From Rhodospirillaceae bacterium (GTDB lineage: Bacteria > Pseudomonadota > Alphaproteobacteria > Dongiales > Dongiaceae), in contig JADJQM010000003.1 of the NCBI GenBank assembly GCA_016712715.1, positions 496,001-560,000 of the forward strand: a DNA stretch of 64,000 bases, in the 5' to 3' direction. Position numbers and translations under genes: made by a program. The notes under the pieces were generated by a model. The model searched no databases. It worked only from the letters and a program-made list of their open reading frames with translations, and was not told where the DNA came from. Below are positions 51,332 to 60,191 of this stretch, piece after piece. The first letter of the stretch is position 1, and each line of letters begins with the position of its first letter.

Positions 51332-51598
51332 ATGAACGCTGAGCCTCCCTGCCCGCTCCCCCTTGGAACTGACGAGGCCGTGCTGCCGGCCGGGTTCGCG
51401 AGGGCCCGCGAACTCTTTTGCTTGGCGCTGGATGATTGCGCGTTCGAAAAGCTGCCGAACCACAGTGTGCTCGCGGCGATGACGACAGAACTCGTGCCGA
51501 GGCTGGTGGCGCTGTATGGCCCGCTCGGCGCCTCCCACATTCTGGAAACATTGGCGCAGACAGCTCTTTCCGATAAGTCCAGCCACACCCAGCAATAG
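51332..51598 (+). CDS. Small protein paired with COG0523 GTPase 3
   Basis: The 88 residues are mostly helical. LPAGFARARELFCLAL...LPNHSVLAAMTTELVPRLVALYGPLGASHILETLAQTALSD aligns over about 63 positions with the C-terminal domain of the 115-residue protein at 44749. The gene follows a Zur box and precedes a COG0523 GTPase gene by 124 bases. No named family was recognised. Two copies, each beside a GTPase, suggest a conserved partner. Confidence 0.78.
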   Translation: MNAEPPCPLPLGTDEAVLPAGFARARELFCLALDDCAFEKLPNHSVLAAMTTELVPRLVALYGPLGASHILETLAQTALSDKSSHTQQ

Positions 51599-51722
51599 AC
51601 GCTTGCCACGGTGGGATACGCGCTGAACGGAGTTGAGCACACCCCTGGCCGGCGCTGGTGCTCGCGCGGCAAAGGGCAAACGGCACACGTCAAAACTAAC
51701 CTAAACCGAGGAAAGAGAAATC

Positions 51723-52685
51723 ATGAACAAGCAAACCCCGGTGACCGTGCTGACCGGCTTCCTCGGAGCCGGTAAGACCACGCTTCTCAACCGGATTCTG
51801 ACCGAGCAGCATGGCAGGCGATTTGCTGTCATCGTCAATGAATTCAGCGAGACCGGCATCGACAATGAGCTTGTTGTCGATGCCGATGAAGAAATTTTCG
51901 AAATGAACAACGGCTGTATCTGCTGCACTGTCCGAGGGGATCTGATCCGGATTCTGTCCGGATTGATGAAGCGCAAGGACTTCGACGGCATCATCGTCGA
52001 AACGACCGGAATGGCTGATCCGGCGCCGGTCGCCCAAACTTTCTATGTCGACCAGGATGTTTCCGGGAAAACCCGTCTCGACGCCATCGTGACAGTGGTC
52101 GACGCGGTGAATTTCTCAACCCATTTGGACGAGGCACATGAGGCAGCCGAGCAGATCGCCTTCGCAGACGTGATTCTGCTGAACAAGGTCGATCTTGCAC
52201 AGGAGGAAGCACTGAAGGCGACCGAGGTGCGCATCCGCGCGATCAACCCGTATGCGAAAATCGTTCGCACGGAAAAATGTGCGGTCGACCTCGATCAGGT
52301 TCTCGGACTTGATGCCTTCAGCCTCGATCGCGTTCTCGAAATCGAACCCGGCTTCCTGATCGAGGAGCACGAACATGAGCACGATGAGGAGATTACGTCC
52401 GTCTCGTTGCACAGCGAGGCACCGCTGGACCCGAACGCATTCAGTACTTGGTTCGGGCGACTGATCCGCGAGAGAGGGCAAGACATCCTTCGATCCAAGG
52501 GCATCCTAGACTTTCAGGGAGAGGATCAGCGCTATGTCGTGCACGGGGTTCATATGCTGACGGATGGCAGCTTTCTCGGCCCCTGGCCTGACGGGAAAGC
52601 GCGCAACTCGAAATTGGTCTTTATCGGGCGCAATCTTGACGAAATGGGCCTGCGCGAGGGGTTCGAGGCCTGTCGCGCAGCATGA
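51723..52685 (+). CDS. COG0523 GTPase 3
   Basis: The 320 residues have P-loop GFLGAGKTTLLNRIL (about 12-26), CxCC in NGCICCTVRGDL, and NKVDL. A short acidic/His patch EEHEHEHDEEI (about 219-229) precedes the C-terminal domain ending with VFIGRNLDEMGLREGFEAC. It is shorter than GTPases 1 and 2. A GAGGAAAGAGA site lies upstream. It is transcribed from the second Zur box and overlaps the WD40 gene by 4 bases. Confidence 0.93.
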   Translation: MNKQTPVTVLTGFLGAGKTTLLNRILTEQHGRRFAVIVNEFSETGIDNELVVDADEEIFEMNNGCICCTVRGDLIRILSGLMKRKDFDGIIVETTGMADPAPVAQTFYVDQDVSGKTRLDAIVTVVDAVNFSTHLDEAHEAAEQIAFADVILLNKVDLAQEEALKATEVRIRAINPYAKIVRTEKCAVDLDQVLGLDAFSLDRVLEIEPGFLIEEHEHEHDEEITSVSLHSEAPLDPNAFSTWFGRLIRERGQDILRSKGILDFQGEDQRYVVHGVHMLTDGSFLGPWPDGKARNSKLVFIGRNLDEMGLREGFEACRAA

Positions 52686-53008
52686 TACGCGATACGAGCA
52701 TCAGTATGCTCCGGGCCGATGTCGAGCAACGCGGACGAATCTTCCAGACTGGTGCCGTTCCAGTCGGAAGTATCTGCGTTGGCGATGCCGTCGTCTCCGC
52801 ATGGGGCGATGGACGACTTCGCATTTTTCGGCCTGATGAAGAGCCGAAAGTCGTGAACGTCCACCGGGGCGCGATCCTCTCTTTGGCGCAGGCGCCCGAT
52901 GGCGCGATCTTGACCGGAGGCGATGACGGGTTGTTTGCGCGCGTCCAAGCTTCCTCAACTGCAAGCCACTATTCCGGTTACCTACCTATTCGCCCGCATG
53001 CCCAGTAA
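52682..53008 (+). CDS. Truncated WD40-repeat protein (5' remnant at island junction)
   Basis: The ATG overlaps the GTPase 3 stop by 4 bases. The first 88 or so residues form the start of a WD40-type beta-propeller (VGSICVGDAVVSAWGDGRLRIFRPDEEP; GAILSLAQAPDGAILTGGDDGLFARV). Such proteins normally continue for about 300 residues, but here the text changes abruptly at about 52950 into unrelated residues and stops at 53008. The break coincides with the left edge of a lower-GC accessory segment, so the gene was probably cut by insertion. The remaining two thirds are not found on the far side. Confidence 0.75.
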   Translation: MIRDTSISMLRADVEQRGRIFQTGAVPVGSICVGDAVVSAWGDGRLRIFRPDEEPKVVNVHRGAILSLAQAPDGAILTGGDDGLFARVQASSTASHYSGYLPIRPHAQ

Positions 53009-53604
53009 TCGCCCGGCAAGAAGCAGTGCTCTCCCGGCTGCCCTCAAGCGCACAAATGGTTTTGATATCTCTAGGACCGATAAGCTGGAACTGACTAGGC
53101 GAGCTGTTCAAATCGGTTCGCGGGACTGCTGGCTACTGGATTGTGACGCGATCGTGCCGATGCCAAGCACCAGCGATCTGGTGATGCGTATATGTCACGT
53201 GTTGCAAGCGAGGCTACCAGGCCATCCGCCGATACTGCAGCTTCTCCGGAAACGGAGCAACGCCGAGGTCCTCGCCGTCGCGCCCAGCATTCTCGAAATC
53301 TCGGAGCCGCAGCGCGAGATCTATCAGAAGGAATGTCGGCGCCTAGCCAAATCGCAAGGATCTCACTCGTTTGAAGCGAAGCGGGTGCCGGTGCGACTCA
53401 GACGGTATTTCTCACCACTCGAACTGAGTGAGCAGTCCATCCCACCAAGTATTCGCTCACTGCTGATCGTTGACGACGTGTTTTCGACGGGTTCGTCGTT
53501 TTCGTACAGCAGCAACATTGCTTCTCACGGCGTCGGTTGCTACGTATGCGAAGGGACTAGTGCTATTCGGTCCTGTACGTAAGTCGTGCTCTCTAATCAT
53601 CTAG
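52998..53604 (+). pseudogene. Phosphoribosyltransferase-like gene, frameshifted near 3' end
   Basis: The frame contains DCDAIVPMPSTSDLVMRICHVLQARL and the PRPP-binding loop LLIVDDVFSTGSS (about 155-167 counted from ATG 52998), the hallmark of type I phosphoribosyltransferases. After about 53507 the open frame becomes nonsense-like and stops at 53582. The +1 frame continues with AATLLLTASVATYAKGLVLFGPVRKS, which fits the family, to a stop at 53604. One inserted base explains this. Family-like residues (ATIPVTYLFARM) also precede the ATG, so the 5' end may be cut at the junction. Its role on an accessory island is unknown; defence or nucleotide signalling is speculation. Confidence 0.7.
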
Positions 53605-54714
53605 AATACTTGAATGTTCTGGCCCTAAAGGAATGACTACTCCTCTGATATCGTCGTCAGTCCAATGCGACGTGGATAGACTTTTGTCATCTGGATGAGC
53701 TCTGGTTGCGCTGCGAATGCTATCAAGCTTGCCTGCAATCGCACTGACAAGTTTTTTCCTACCGATGCCAACAAATGTCGGTCGAAAATCAAGTTTCGAC
53801 AGCACCTCTTGATCTTGGATTGTCACTTCGCGCGCTTTGACGACACCAGCTCGCGTGACAACACGCCCAATCAAATCGTCCCTTTCTTCGCCACTAGGCG
53901 TCTTCAGTCGGACGCGCTTCCCGGCATGCTCTACTTCCTGTAAGGCGATCATCTTATCAGTCGCTTCATCAGACTCAGTAAGGTTGATCAGTGCACGGGC
54001 GATGGACTCGTAGCCTAGCGGCTCCAATAGATTTGCTAGATGCAGCCGAACGAGACCTATGTGAACAGCGTCCATCTCTTCTGGTGAAATATTGTCACCA
54101 TCATCTAAAGGATCATGCACACTAATAATCGGCTCAGACACAGATGGATTTTCGTATCCCCAGCGAGTGGTTATAGCGATCCGTTTAACGGGAACTCGCT
54201 TACCATTGAGAACGACCTTGCTCCGAGTTGTTTGCTTCCATGCGCGTGCTAGCGACTTTTTTGGTCCGGCGCGATCGTGACACCCCTTGGCTTCCGCAAT
54301 CAGAATCTCATTGTAAGACGAGTTGGTAACCACCCAATCCGGTAAATCACCTTTTCTTGCACGCATGACCCATATGTTCTTCTTCTTGTTCAAGAGAAAT
54401 GACGGCGAGACATGATTAAAAGCTGCTGAGTTGAAATATTTTTCCAGATACGCACGAGCAACAGAACGTCCAAATAAGCCCGACAGAGCAACTTTTACCT
54501 CCCGTGCTTGACCAAGTGGTTCAATGAAGGAAAAGGAATCTGTGGGCGCAAGAAGGCTCTCAAGAAGTGCCCATGTTCCAAACTTTGCACCTGGCGTCTG
54601 CAGTACCTCACGCAGGCCCGCGTTTTCGATACTCTCAACACTGAGAGAGATCTGTGCCCCTTCAGTTGGGTCTTCAGCTTTTGGATTGAATGTGTGAGTG
54701 AACTTCCTATCCAT
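53593..54714 (-). CDS. Uncharacterised protein with PD-(D/E)xK-like nuclease motif
   Basis: The 373 residues have no signal peptide or membrane segment. The middle reads GDLPDWVVTN, then ILIAEAKGCHDR. PD (about 125-126) and the ExK (141-143), with an earlier acidic residue, fit the active site of restriction-endonuclease-like folds. No HNH, GIY or helicase motif is seen. Codon and base composition is lower in GC than the flanks. It is apparently intact, unlike its neighbours, and converges with the phosphoribosyltransferase-like gene (overlap 12 bases). A DNA- or RNA-cutting defence effector is possible but not shown. Confidence 0.7.
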   Translation of the reverse strand: MDRKFTHTFNPKAEDPTEGAQISLSVESIENAGLREVLQTPGAKFGTWALLESLLAPTDSFSFIEPLGQAREVKVALSGLFGRSVARAYLEKYFNSAAFNHVSPSFLLNKKKNIWVMRARKGDLPDWVVTNSSYNEILIAEAKGCHDRAGPKKSLARAWKQTTRSKVVLNGKRVPVKRIAITTRWGYENPSVSEPIISVHDPLDDGDNISPEEMDAVHIGLVRLHLANLLEPLGYESIARALINLTESDEATDKMIALQEVEHAGKRVRLKTPSGEERDDLIGRVVTRAGVVKAREVTIQDQEVLSKLDFRPTFVGIGRKKLVSAIAGKLDSIRSATRAHPDDKSLSTSHWTDDDIRGVVIPLGPEHSSILDD

Positions 54715-54826
54715 GGCTTAATGCTCCGCGCGGCATAGAGAAGCCGCCCCGATCAATACTCACGACAACGGCACTTGTTGTCCACGAGTTAGTTGAAAGC
54801 ATTTGCTTAAGCGATCTTGCAGGAGG

Positions 54827-55251
54827 TTACAGAAAATCTCTGAGTCGACTTTTTATCGTTAATCTATCGCTTTCCGTACTTCGCAGAATCCTTTGTCGGC
54901 GCTGAGCAAACTCACTAACGGATATAGTTACAAGCCGAATTCCATGAAGAGGGAGAACTGTCGCCCGGCGCTGATCATAGATTTTCCTTTGCTCTGATCT
55001 GGCCCACCAGTACCGGTAATCCGCCGATCAAAGAACGGAACTTCTTCAGAATGCTGACGCTCCACAAACTCTACAACTAAGCTCATTTCACGATAGTAAG
55101 CATCAACAGGGAGTCGTGCACATCTCCCAGATAGGATGCTGGGATCACCCAGAAGAAAATCGAACCGATGCTGCCGCGATGCCTTACATCCAAGAACATC
55201 GTCGCAAAGGTCGATCACGTAGTATTCGTCGGACGTACCTCTAGCTGGCAT
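54827..55251 (-). pseudogene. Small nuclease-like gene, frameshifted
   Basis: The first frame (55251 to about 55005) reads TSDEYYVIDLCDDVLGCKASRQHRFDFLLGD, then LPVDAYYREMSLVVEFVERQH, a pattern of acidic residues and ExxQH as in small VSR/PD-(D/E)xK-like nucleases. Near 55005 it drifts off. A one-base shift restores SEQRKIYDQRRATVLPLHGIRLVTISVSEFAQRRQ and a stop at 54827-54829, which completes the fold. The expected length is about 140 residues. Adjacency to a serine recombinase is consistent with mobile-island cargo. The function is inferred from pattern only. Confidence 0.68.
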
Positions 55252-55369
55252 ATCGAGGGATCCCGCTCACCACTTCGACTAACATTGGTCTCTCCGCCGA
55301 GGTCACTCTATGGCTTCATCCCAAGCGCCATAAAAATCACAGTAACAATACCCATTGCGACGGCCGCTA

Positions 55370-56678
55370 TTATCGCAACGACGGCATTGCTGCTATTCGT
55401 CCCTTTCGCCCAGTTCGAACGCGAGGTGGCCGGAGAGCGCATCCGTGACAAGATCGCTGCTTCCAAGCGCCAGGGCATGGATGGGTGGACGACCACCCAT
55501 CGGCTATGACGTCAAAGACCGGAAGCTGGCCGTTAACGAACCGGAGGCCGAGACCGTCCGGCACATTTATCGCCGCTATCTGGAGCTCAGATCGCTCAAC
55601 GCCCTTCAAACCGACCTCAAGAAGGCCGGCATCCGGTCAAAGGTCCATATCGGGACCGATGGCCAGCCATTTGGCGGCTGCGTCATCGGCCGGGGCGCCC
55701 TGGGCTACATCCTGACCGGCCAGGTCTACCGGGGCATGGTCTTGTTCAAGGGGGAGCTGTACCCCGGCGAGCATCCGCGCATCGTGCCGGAAGATCTGTT
55801 TCAGGAGGTCCAAGCTGCCCTCAATGCCCAGGGACCTGGCGAGGCTGCCCGCACCAAGCGACCGTCCACTTCCCTTCTGAAAGGCCTGGTCTTTGATGAA
55901 GAGTGCGTCTCGCTGCAGGTAAGCCATACCAATAAGAAGGGTCGGAAGTACCGCTACTATGTCTCGGCGACCAAGATGCGAGGCCCCACCCAGGCAGGAG
56001 ACGGCTTTCGCATTCCGGCATCGGATCTGGAGAAGGTCGTCGTTCAGTCCCTCACCCATCATCTACGGGACCAGCATTGGCTGGACCAAACATTCAAAGC
56101 CCGTGTCGACGTCACGAAGTTCCAGCGTTTCACCTCATTGGCCGGCAACCTCGCCAAAATGATCGAGGAGGAACTGGCCCATAACACTGGCCTTATTCCC
56201 ACCGTCATCGATCGCATCGTGGTGGCGAAGAAGACCATCGTAATTAAAGCTCAGCCTGCTCGCCTCATGTCACTTTTACTCGGCCAAGCCAGCGAGGCCG
56301 ACCAATCTCAGCAACCGATCGAGATCAAGGTCTTCGGTCAGTTCATCCGTTGTGGCAAGGAAGTCCGGCTCGTGATCGGCCAAGACGATGCAAAAGATGC
56401 CAAGGTCGACAGCCGCTTGGTGCGAGCTTGTTCAGGCGCGTCAGTGGTTCAATGATCTCACCAACCGGCGCGTTGCCAGCATCGCAGACCTCGCACGAAT
56501 ATCTGGCGTCAGCGCGCCCTATATCAGCAAAAAGATCTCGCTCGCATTCTTGGCGCCGAACATCACTGAGATGATTGTCGCCGGGACCCAGCCGATGCGC
56601 CTGACGCCAGAGGCGCTGAAGCGTGCTTGCCCGCTACCACTATCTTGGGAAGAACAGCGGGCACTGCTGATCATCTAG
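55370..56678 (+). pseudogene. Large serine recombinase remnant
   Basis: Three frames join into one protein. First, FAQFEREVAGERIRDKIAASKRQGM marks the end of the resolvase catalytic domain. After a two-base loss near 55478 comes MGGRPPIGYDVKDRKLAVNEPEAETVRHIYRRYLE and the recombinase and zinc-ribbon domains up to SRLVRA. After a one-base loss near 56426 comes ARQWFNDLTNRRVASIADLARISGVSAPYISKKISLAFLAPNI, ending at 56678. The catalytic serine and the first 110 or so residues are missing. It was the likely integrase of the island and is now inactive. Confidence 0.88.
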
Positions 56679-56975
56679 CCTCGCGCGTTTTCTTCATCGC
56701 GCCGGCTTGAGCTCGTGCGCCCTCACGCCGAACACTCTCACCAAGCTGGTCTTATGTCGGGTGATAAGAGCGCGCTTTGGCTCATGATCTGTAGCCATTC
56801 AGCCCACGAGCCATAACCGGAATTTTGGCATTCAGAGACGGGAACGCGAGAAAGCGCCGAAAAGCCTGATTTTCTCGAGATCTCTGTTATGCGCGGCGGT
56901 GATCTACCGGCTAACCCCCGGAAGCACGGCACAATTCCTGATTGTATCTCTTGATATACACACTCGTAGAGAGTG
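56679..56975. other. Non-coding right flank of the island
   Basis: The 297 bases between the recombinase relic and tRNA-Gln hold no supported gene. A 7-base-pair stem (56959-56965 with 56971-56977) overlaps the tRNA 3' end and could help tRNA 3' processing or termination on the minus strand. Confidence 0.5.
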
Positions 56976-57050
56976 TGGCTGGGGCGCCAGGGATCGAACC
57001 TGGGAATGTCGGTACCAAAAACCGATGCCTTACCGCTTGGCTACGCCCCA
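56976..57050 (-). tRNA. trnQ: tRNA-Gln (anticodon TTG)
   Basis: The minus strand folds as a standard cloverleaf. The acceptor TGGGGCG (57050-57044) pairs with CGCCCCA near the 3' end, with discriminator G and encoded CCA (56978-56976). The anticodon arm is CGG/CCG-closed with loop TTTTGGT, giving TTG, and the T arm contains GGTTCGATCC. It is transcribed away from the peptidoglycan-binding gene and toward the accessory island. Confidence 0.95.
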
Positions 57051-57314
57051 ATCTGCGGCTTCCCCGGTCGGGGGGTCGCGCGGCGGGCGTAACATATGCA
57101 AAGCCCCGGCCACGCGCAAGGCATGCGTTAAGGCTGGCCGCATGGCCGGAATCCGCCAAAAAAACGCCGGTCGCACACCAGATTGGCAGCCTGCGGCGCA
57201 GCCCGAATCTTGCTCCGGCCCCCCATCAACCCTATGCTCCCCCGCGCAGGCTGGATCAGGCGGGAGTGAATCGGATGGATGAGGTGCGGAGCCCCAGGCT
57301 CGGCGTGCGGCTGA

Positions 57315-57728
57315 GTGCCGCCGATCGCCTCGGCGCAGCGGTTTCAACCGATTCCCGGGCGTCGCCTGATGATCAATTTAGGCGTTGCCACTGCCGTCGT
57401 CGCCATGGCGATCGGCATCACCCTGATTATATGGCACGATGTCGGCGTCCCCGCTGCAACCGCGCCTGCCTCCCAGGAACCGAGCCCAGCGGAACCGGTC
57501 CCGGCGGAACAGATCCCGGCGGAACGGGCCCCGGAAGTGAACGCCCAGGTACAGGAGATCGAACGCCTGCTGGGCATCCTCAGTTTTGGCCCCGGCCCGG
57601 CCGACGGCGTCTTGGACAGCGAGACCGAGGCGGCCATCCGCGCCTTCCAGCAGGCGGCGGGCCTCCCCGAGGATGGCCGCGCCACCCCCGAACTGCTCGA
57701 TGAACTGAAGGCCGTCGCCGGCGAATAA
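57315..57728 (+). CDS. Membrane-anchored peptidoglycan-binding protein
   Basis: The 137 residues have one hydrophobic segment (INLGVATAVVAMAIGITLII, about 20-39) and a Pro/Ala/Glu-rich linker with PAEP-type repeats. The C-terminal PG_binding_1 domain reads VQEIERLLGILSFGPGPADGVLDSETEAAIRAFQQAAGLPEDG. It probably tethers the inner membrane or an accessory enzyme to the cell wall. The start is uncertain: GTG 57315 or ATG 57369; neither has a good RBS. It converges with the thioesterase gene. Confidence 0.82.
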   Translation: MPPIASAQRFQPIPGRRLMINLGVATAVVAMAIGITLIIWHDVGVPAATAPASQEPSPAEPVPAEQIPAERAPEVNAQVQEIERLLGILSFGPGPADGVLDSETEAAIRAFQQAAGLPEDGRATPELLDELKAVAGE

Positions 57729-57737
57729 CCGGCTGCG

Positions 57738-58244
57738 TCAGCCTTTGCGGTTGCGGATCGAAATCGTGCGCCCAAGCGGCACCGGCAGGCTGAGGCCCGC
57801 ATGGGCCGCCTTCACCTGCTCCAGCCTGGCATAAATCTCGGCCGGCATTGCCGCCACGCGGCGCTTGTTCATGTCGATCGACATAATCAGCCATTCGGCG
57901 GTCGCCGCCAGATAGCCTTCCTCGGCGTGATACATCGCCTGGATCCAATGCGCGCGCTTGGGGTCGCAATCGACCAGCTGGCAGGTGATGCGCAGTGGCG
58001 CCCCCAGCAACAGCTCGCGGTGATAGGAGACATGCGTGTCGACCGTCATTGTCGAGAAGCCGTGCGTCTTGATGAGGTCGTAGCCCATGCCCACCGCTTC
58101 ATAGGTCGTGTCGAAGCCGGCATCGAAAGCCAGCAGGTAATAGCCGACATTCATATGGTCGTTGCCGTCGATCCAGCCGGGCAGGACCTTCTGGCCGAGG
58201 CTGACGAACGGGGCGGGAATCGGGGAATCGGGCGTGATCTTCAT
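57738..58244 (-). CDS. Hotdog-fold acyl-CoA thioesterase-like protein
   Basis: The 168 residues have hotdog motifs DGNDHMNVGYYLLAFDAG (about 26-43, with the conserved Asp-His-Met-Asn) and VSYHRELLLGAPLRITCQL. The start is ATG 58244 (MKITPDSPIP); the frame is open 40 codons further up without support. It is similar to 4-hydroxybenzoyl-CoA-type or carnitine-associated thioesterases. The true substrate is unknown. Confidence 0.85.
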   Translation of the reverse strand: MKITPDSPIPAPFVSLGQKVLPGWIDGNDHMNVGYYLLAFDAGFDTTYEAVGMGYDLIKTHGFSTMTVDTHVSYHRELLLGAPLRITCQLVDCDPKRAHWIQAMYHAEEGYLAATAEWLIMSIDMNKRRVAAMPAEIYARLEQVKAAHAGLSLPVPLGRTISIRNRKG

Positions 58245-58516
58245 GGCGCGACGATGCCCTTCCGCCCCTGTCTCGGTCAAGGCGGCCCTTAATACTTTTA
58301 CGTTTGGGCAGCCCCGGCAATCTGGTGGAATAACCCGGCGAATGGGTGGAAGCACCGGACGCACGCCGGAATTGTAACCAGACGGTCAAGGGCATCGTTG
58401 ACTTATACCTTTCATCAAGCCTAGGTTTTTCCGCAAGGCAGCCCCCCAATGAATGAAGAGATGGGGCTTAAACAGCGGGCTGCCCTATCACTGCTTTATT
58501 TTTGGGAGAATCCACG

Positions 58517-60115
58517 ATGAAACATCGCCTGCTTGGGGCCGTTGCGGCCGCAGCGCTTGTTGTCGGTTTCGGCGCCGTCGCCGCTGAAGCCAAAACTCTG
58601 GTCTATTGCTCGGAAGGCAGCCCGGAGAATTTCAACCCACAGATCAACACCACCGGCACCAACTTCGACACCGCCTATCCGATCTTCAATCGCCTGGTCG
58701 AATTCGAACCCGGCACCACTACAGTGAAGCCGGGTCTCGCCGCATCCTGGGAAGTCTCGGATGACGGCCTCACCTACACCTTCAAGCTGCAGCCCGGCGT
58801 GAAGTTCCATGCCCGCGGCGATTTCGCGCCGACGCGCGATTTCAGCGCCGATGACGTCATCGCCACCTTCAACCGCATGTGGAAGGCCGACGATGCCTAC
58901 GCCAAGGTGTCGGGCGGCGCCTATGACTACTTCAACGACATGGGTATGCCGGACCTGATCAAGTCGATCGACAAGGTCGACGACCTCACCGTGAAGTTCA
59001 CGCTCACCAAGCCGAACGCGCCCTTCATCGCCAACATGGCGATGGACTTCGCGGCTATCCACTCGGCCGAGTATATGGCAGCGATGCTCAAGGCCGGCAC
59101 GCCGGAACGCGTCGACCAGGAGCCGATCGGCACAGGCCCGTTCATCCTGCAGGCCTATGAGAAGGACGCGCGCATTCTCTACAAGGCGAACGTCAACTAC
59201 TTCCGTGGCAAGCAGCCGATCGACAAGCTGATCTTCGCCATCACCCCCGACCAGGCCGTTCGCACCGCCAAGCTGCTGGCTGGCGAATGCGATATCGCGC
59301 CTTATCCGGGCCCGGCCGATGTCGAGAAGCTGAAGGCGGAACCCTCGCTCAACGTGCAGGAGCAGGAAGGCCTCAATGTCGGCTACCTCGCCCTCAACGT
59401 GAAGAAGGCGCCGTTCGACAACAAGCTGGTGCGTCAGGCCTTCAACATGGCCTTCGACAAGGACGCCATCGTGAAGGCGGTCTATCAGGGCGCTGGCCAG
59501 CCGGCCAAGAACCCGATCCCGCCGACCATCTGGTCCTATGACGACAGCGTCACCGCCTATGCTTACGATCCGGAAAAGGCCAAGGCCATGCTGGCCGAAG
59601 CCGGTGTGAAGGATCTCTCGATCGACCTCTGGTACATGCCGGTGCAGCGTCCGTATAACCCGGACGCCAAGAAGGTCGCCGAACTGATGCAGGCGGATCT
59701 GGCCAAGATCGGCGTCACCGCCGAACTCAAGACCTATGAATGGGGCGAATACCGCAAGCGTCTGCAGGCGGGCGAGCACCTCACGGGCATGCTCGGCTGG
59801 ACCGGCGACAATGGTGATCCCGACAACTTCCTCGGCGTGCTGCTGTCCTGCGGCTCGGCCCGTGACGGCGGTCAGAACATCGCCAAATGGTGCAACGAGG
59901 ACTTCACCAAGCTGATCGACGAAGCCGCTGCCATCTCGGACGTCTCCAAGCGCACCGAGCTCTACAAGCAGGCCCAGGCGATCTTCCACGAGGAAGCGCC
60001 GTGGGTGCCGATTGCGCATTCGGTCGTCTACATGCCGATGAGCAAGAAGGTGAAGGGCTACAAGATCCACCCGCTCGGCACGCATATCTTCGAAGGCGTT
60101 GATATCGACGAGTAG
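58517..60115 (+). CDS. dppA: Dipeptide-type ABC substrate-binding protein DppA
   Basis: The 532 residues have a signal peptide (cleavage likely after AAEA) and a mature start KTLVYCSEGSPENFNPQ typical of DppA. Later motifs include VKPGLAASWEVSDDGLTYTF, PIGTGPFIL, RQAFNMAFDKDAIV and MLGWTGDNGDPDNFL. ATG 58517 has GGGAGAA upstream at good spacing. It is the first gene of the operon, followed by a strong intrinsic terminator before dppB. It probably binds dipeptides or haem-like ligands, judging by family. Confidence 0.94.
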   Translation: MKHRLLGAVAAAALVVGFGAVAAEAKTLVYCSEGSPENFNPQINTTGTNFDTAYPIFNRLVEFEPGTTTVKPGLAASWEVSDDGLTYTFKLQPGVKFHARGDFAPTRDFSADDVIATFNRMWKADDAYAKVSGGAYDYFNDMGMPDLIKSIDKVDDLTVKFTLTKPNAPFIANMAMDFAAIHSAEYMAAMLKAGTPERVDQEPIGTGPFILQAYEKDARILYKANVNYFRGKQPIDKLIFAITPDQAVRTAKLLAGECDIAPYPGPADVEKLKAEPSLNVQEQEGLNVGYLALNVKKAPFDNKLVRQAFNMAFDKDAIVKAVYQGAGQPAKNPIPPTIWSYDDSVTAYAYDPEKAKAMLAEAGVKDLSIDLWYMPVQRPYNPDAKKVAELMQADLAKIGVTAELKTYEWGEYRKRLQAGEHLTGMLGWTGDNGDPDNFLGVLLSCGSARDGGQNIAKWCNEDFTKLIDEAAAISDVSKRTELYKQAQAIFHEEAPWVPIAHSVVYMPMSKKVKGYKIHPLGTHIFEGVDIDE

Positions 60116-60135
60116 GTTTTTAGCAACCACCGGGC

Positions 60136-60175
60136 GGCGGGGAGCGTCTAAGGCTCCCCGCCGTCTCTTTTTTTT
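60136..60175 (+). terminator. Intrinsic terminator/attenuator between dppA and dppB
   Basis: Ten-base perfect arms (60136-60145 and 60153-60162) with a 7-base loop are followed after five bases by eight T residues (60168-60175). It lies between the dppA stop (60115) and the dppB start (60192), the usual place for partial termination that gives excess binding protein. Confidence 0.93.
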
Positions 60176-60191
60176 GTGATATAGTCAGCTC

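Noticed and set aside
56976..57050. Island integrated site-specifically at the tRNA-Gln 3' end
   Set aside because: No copy of the tRNA 3' end was found near the left junction (about 52950), and serine recombinases usually do not target tRNA genes.
58496..60130. Minus-strand open frame of 544 codons opposite dppA
   Set aside because: Shadow frame; dppA has a signal peptide, an RBS and full family motifs.
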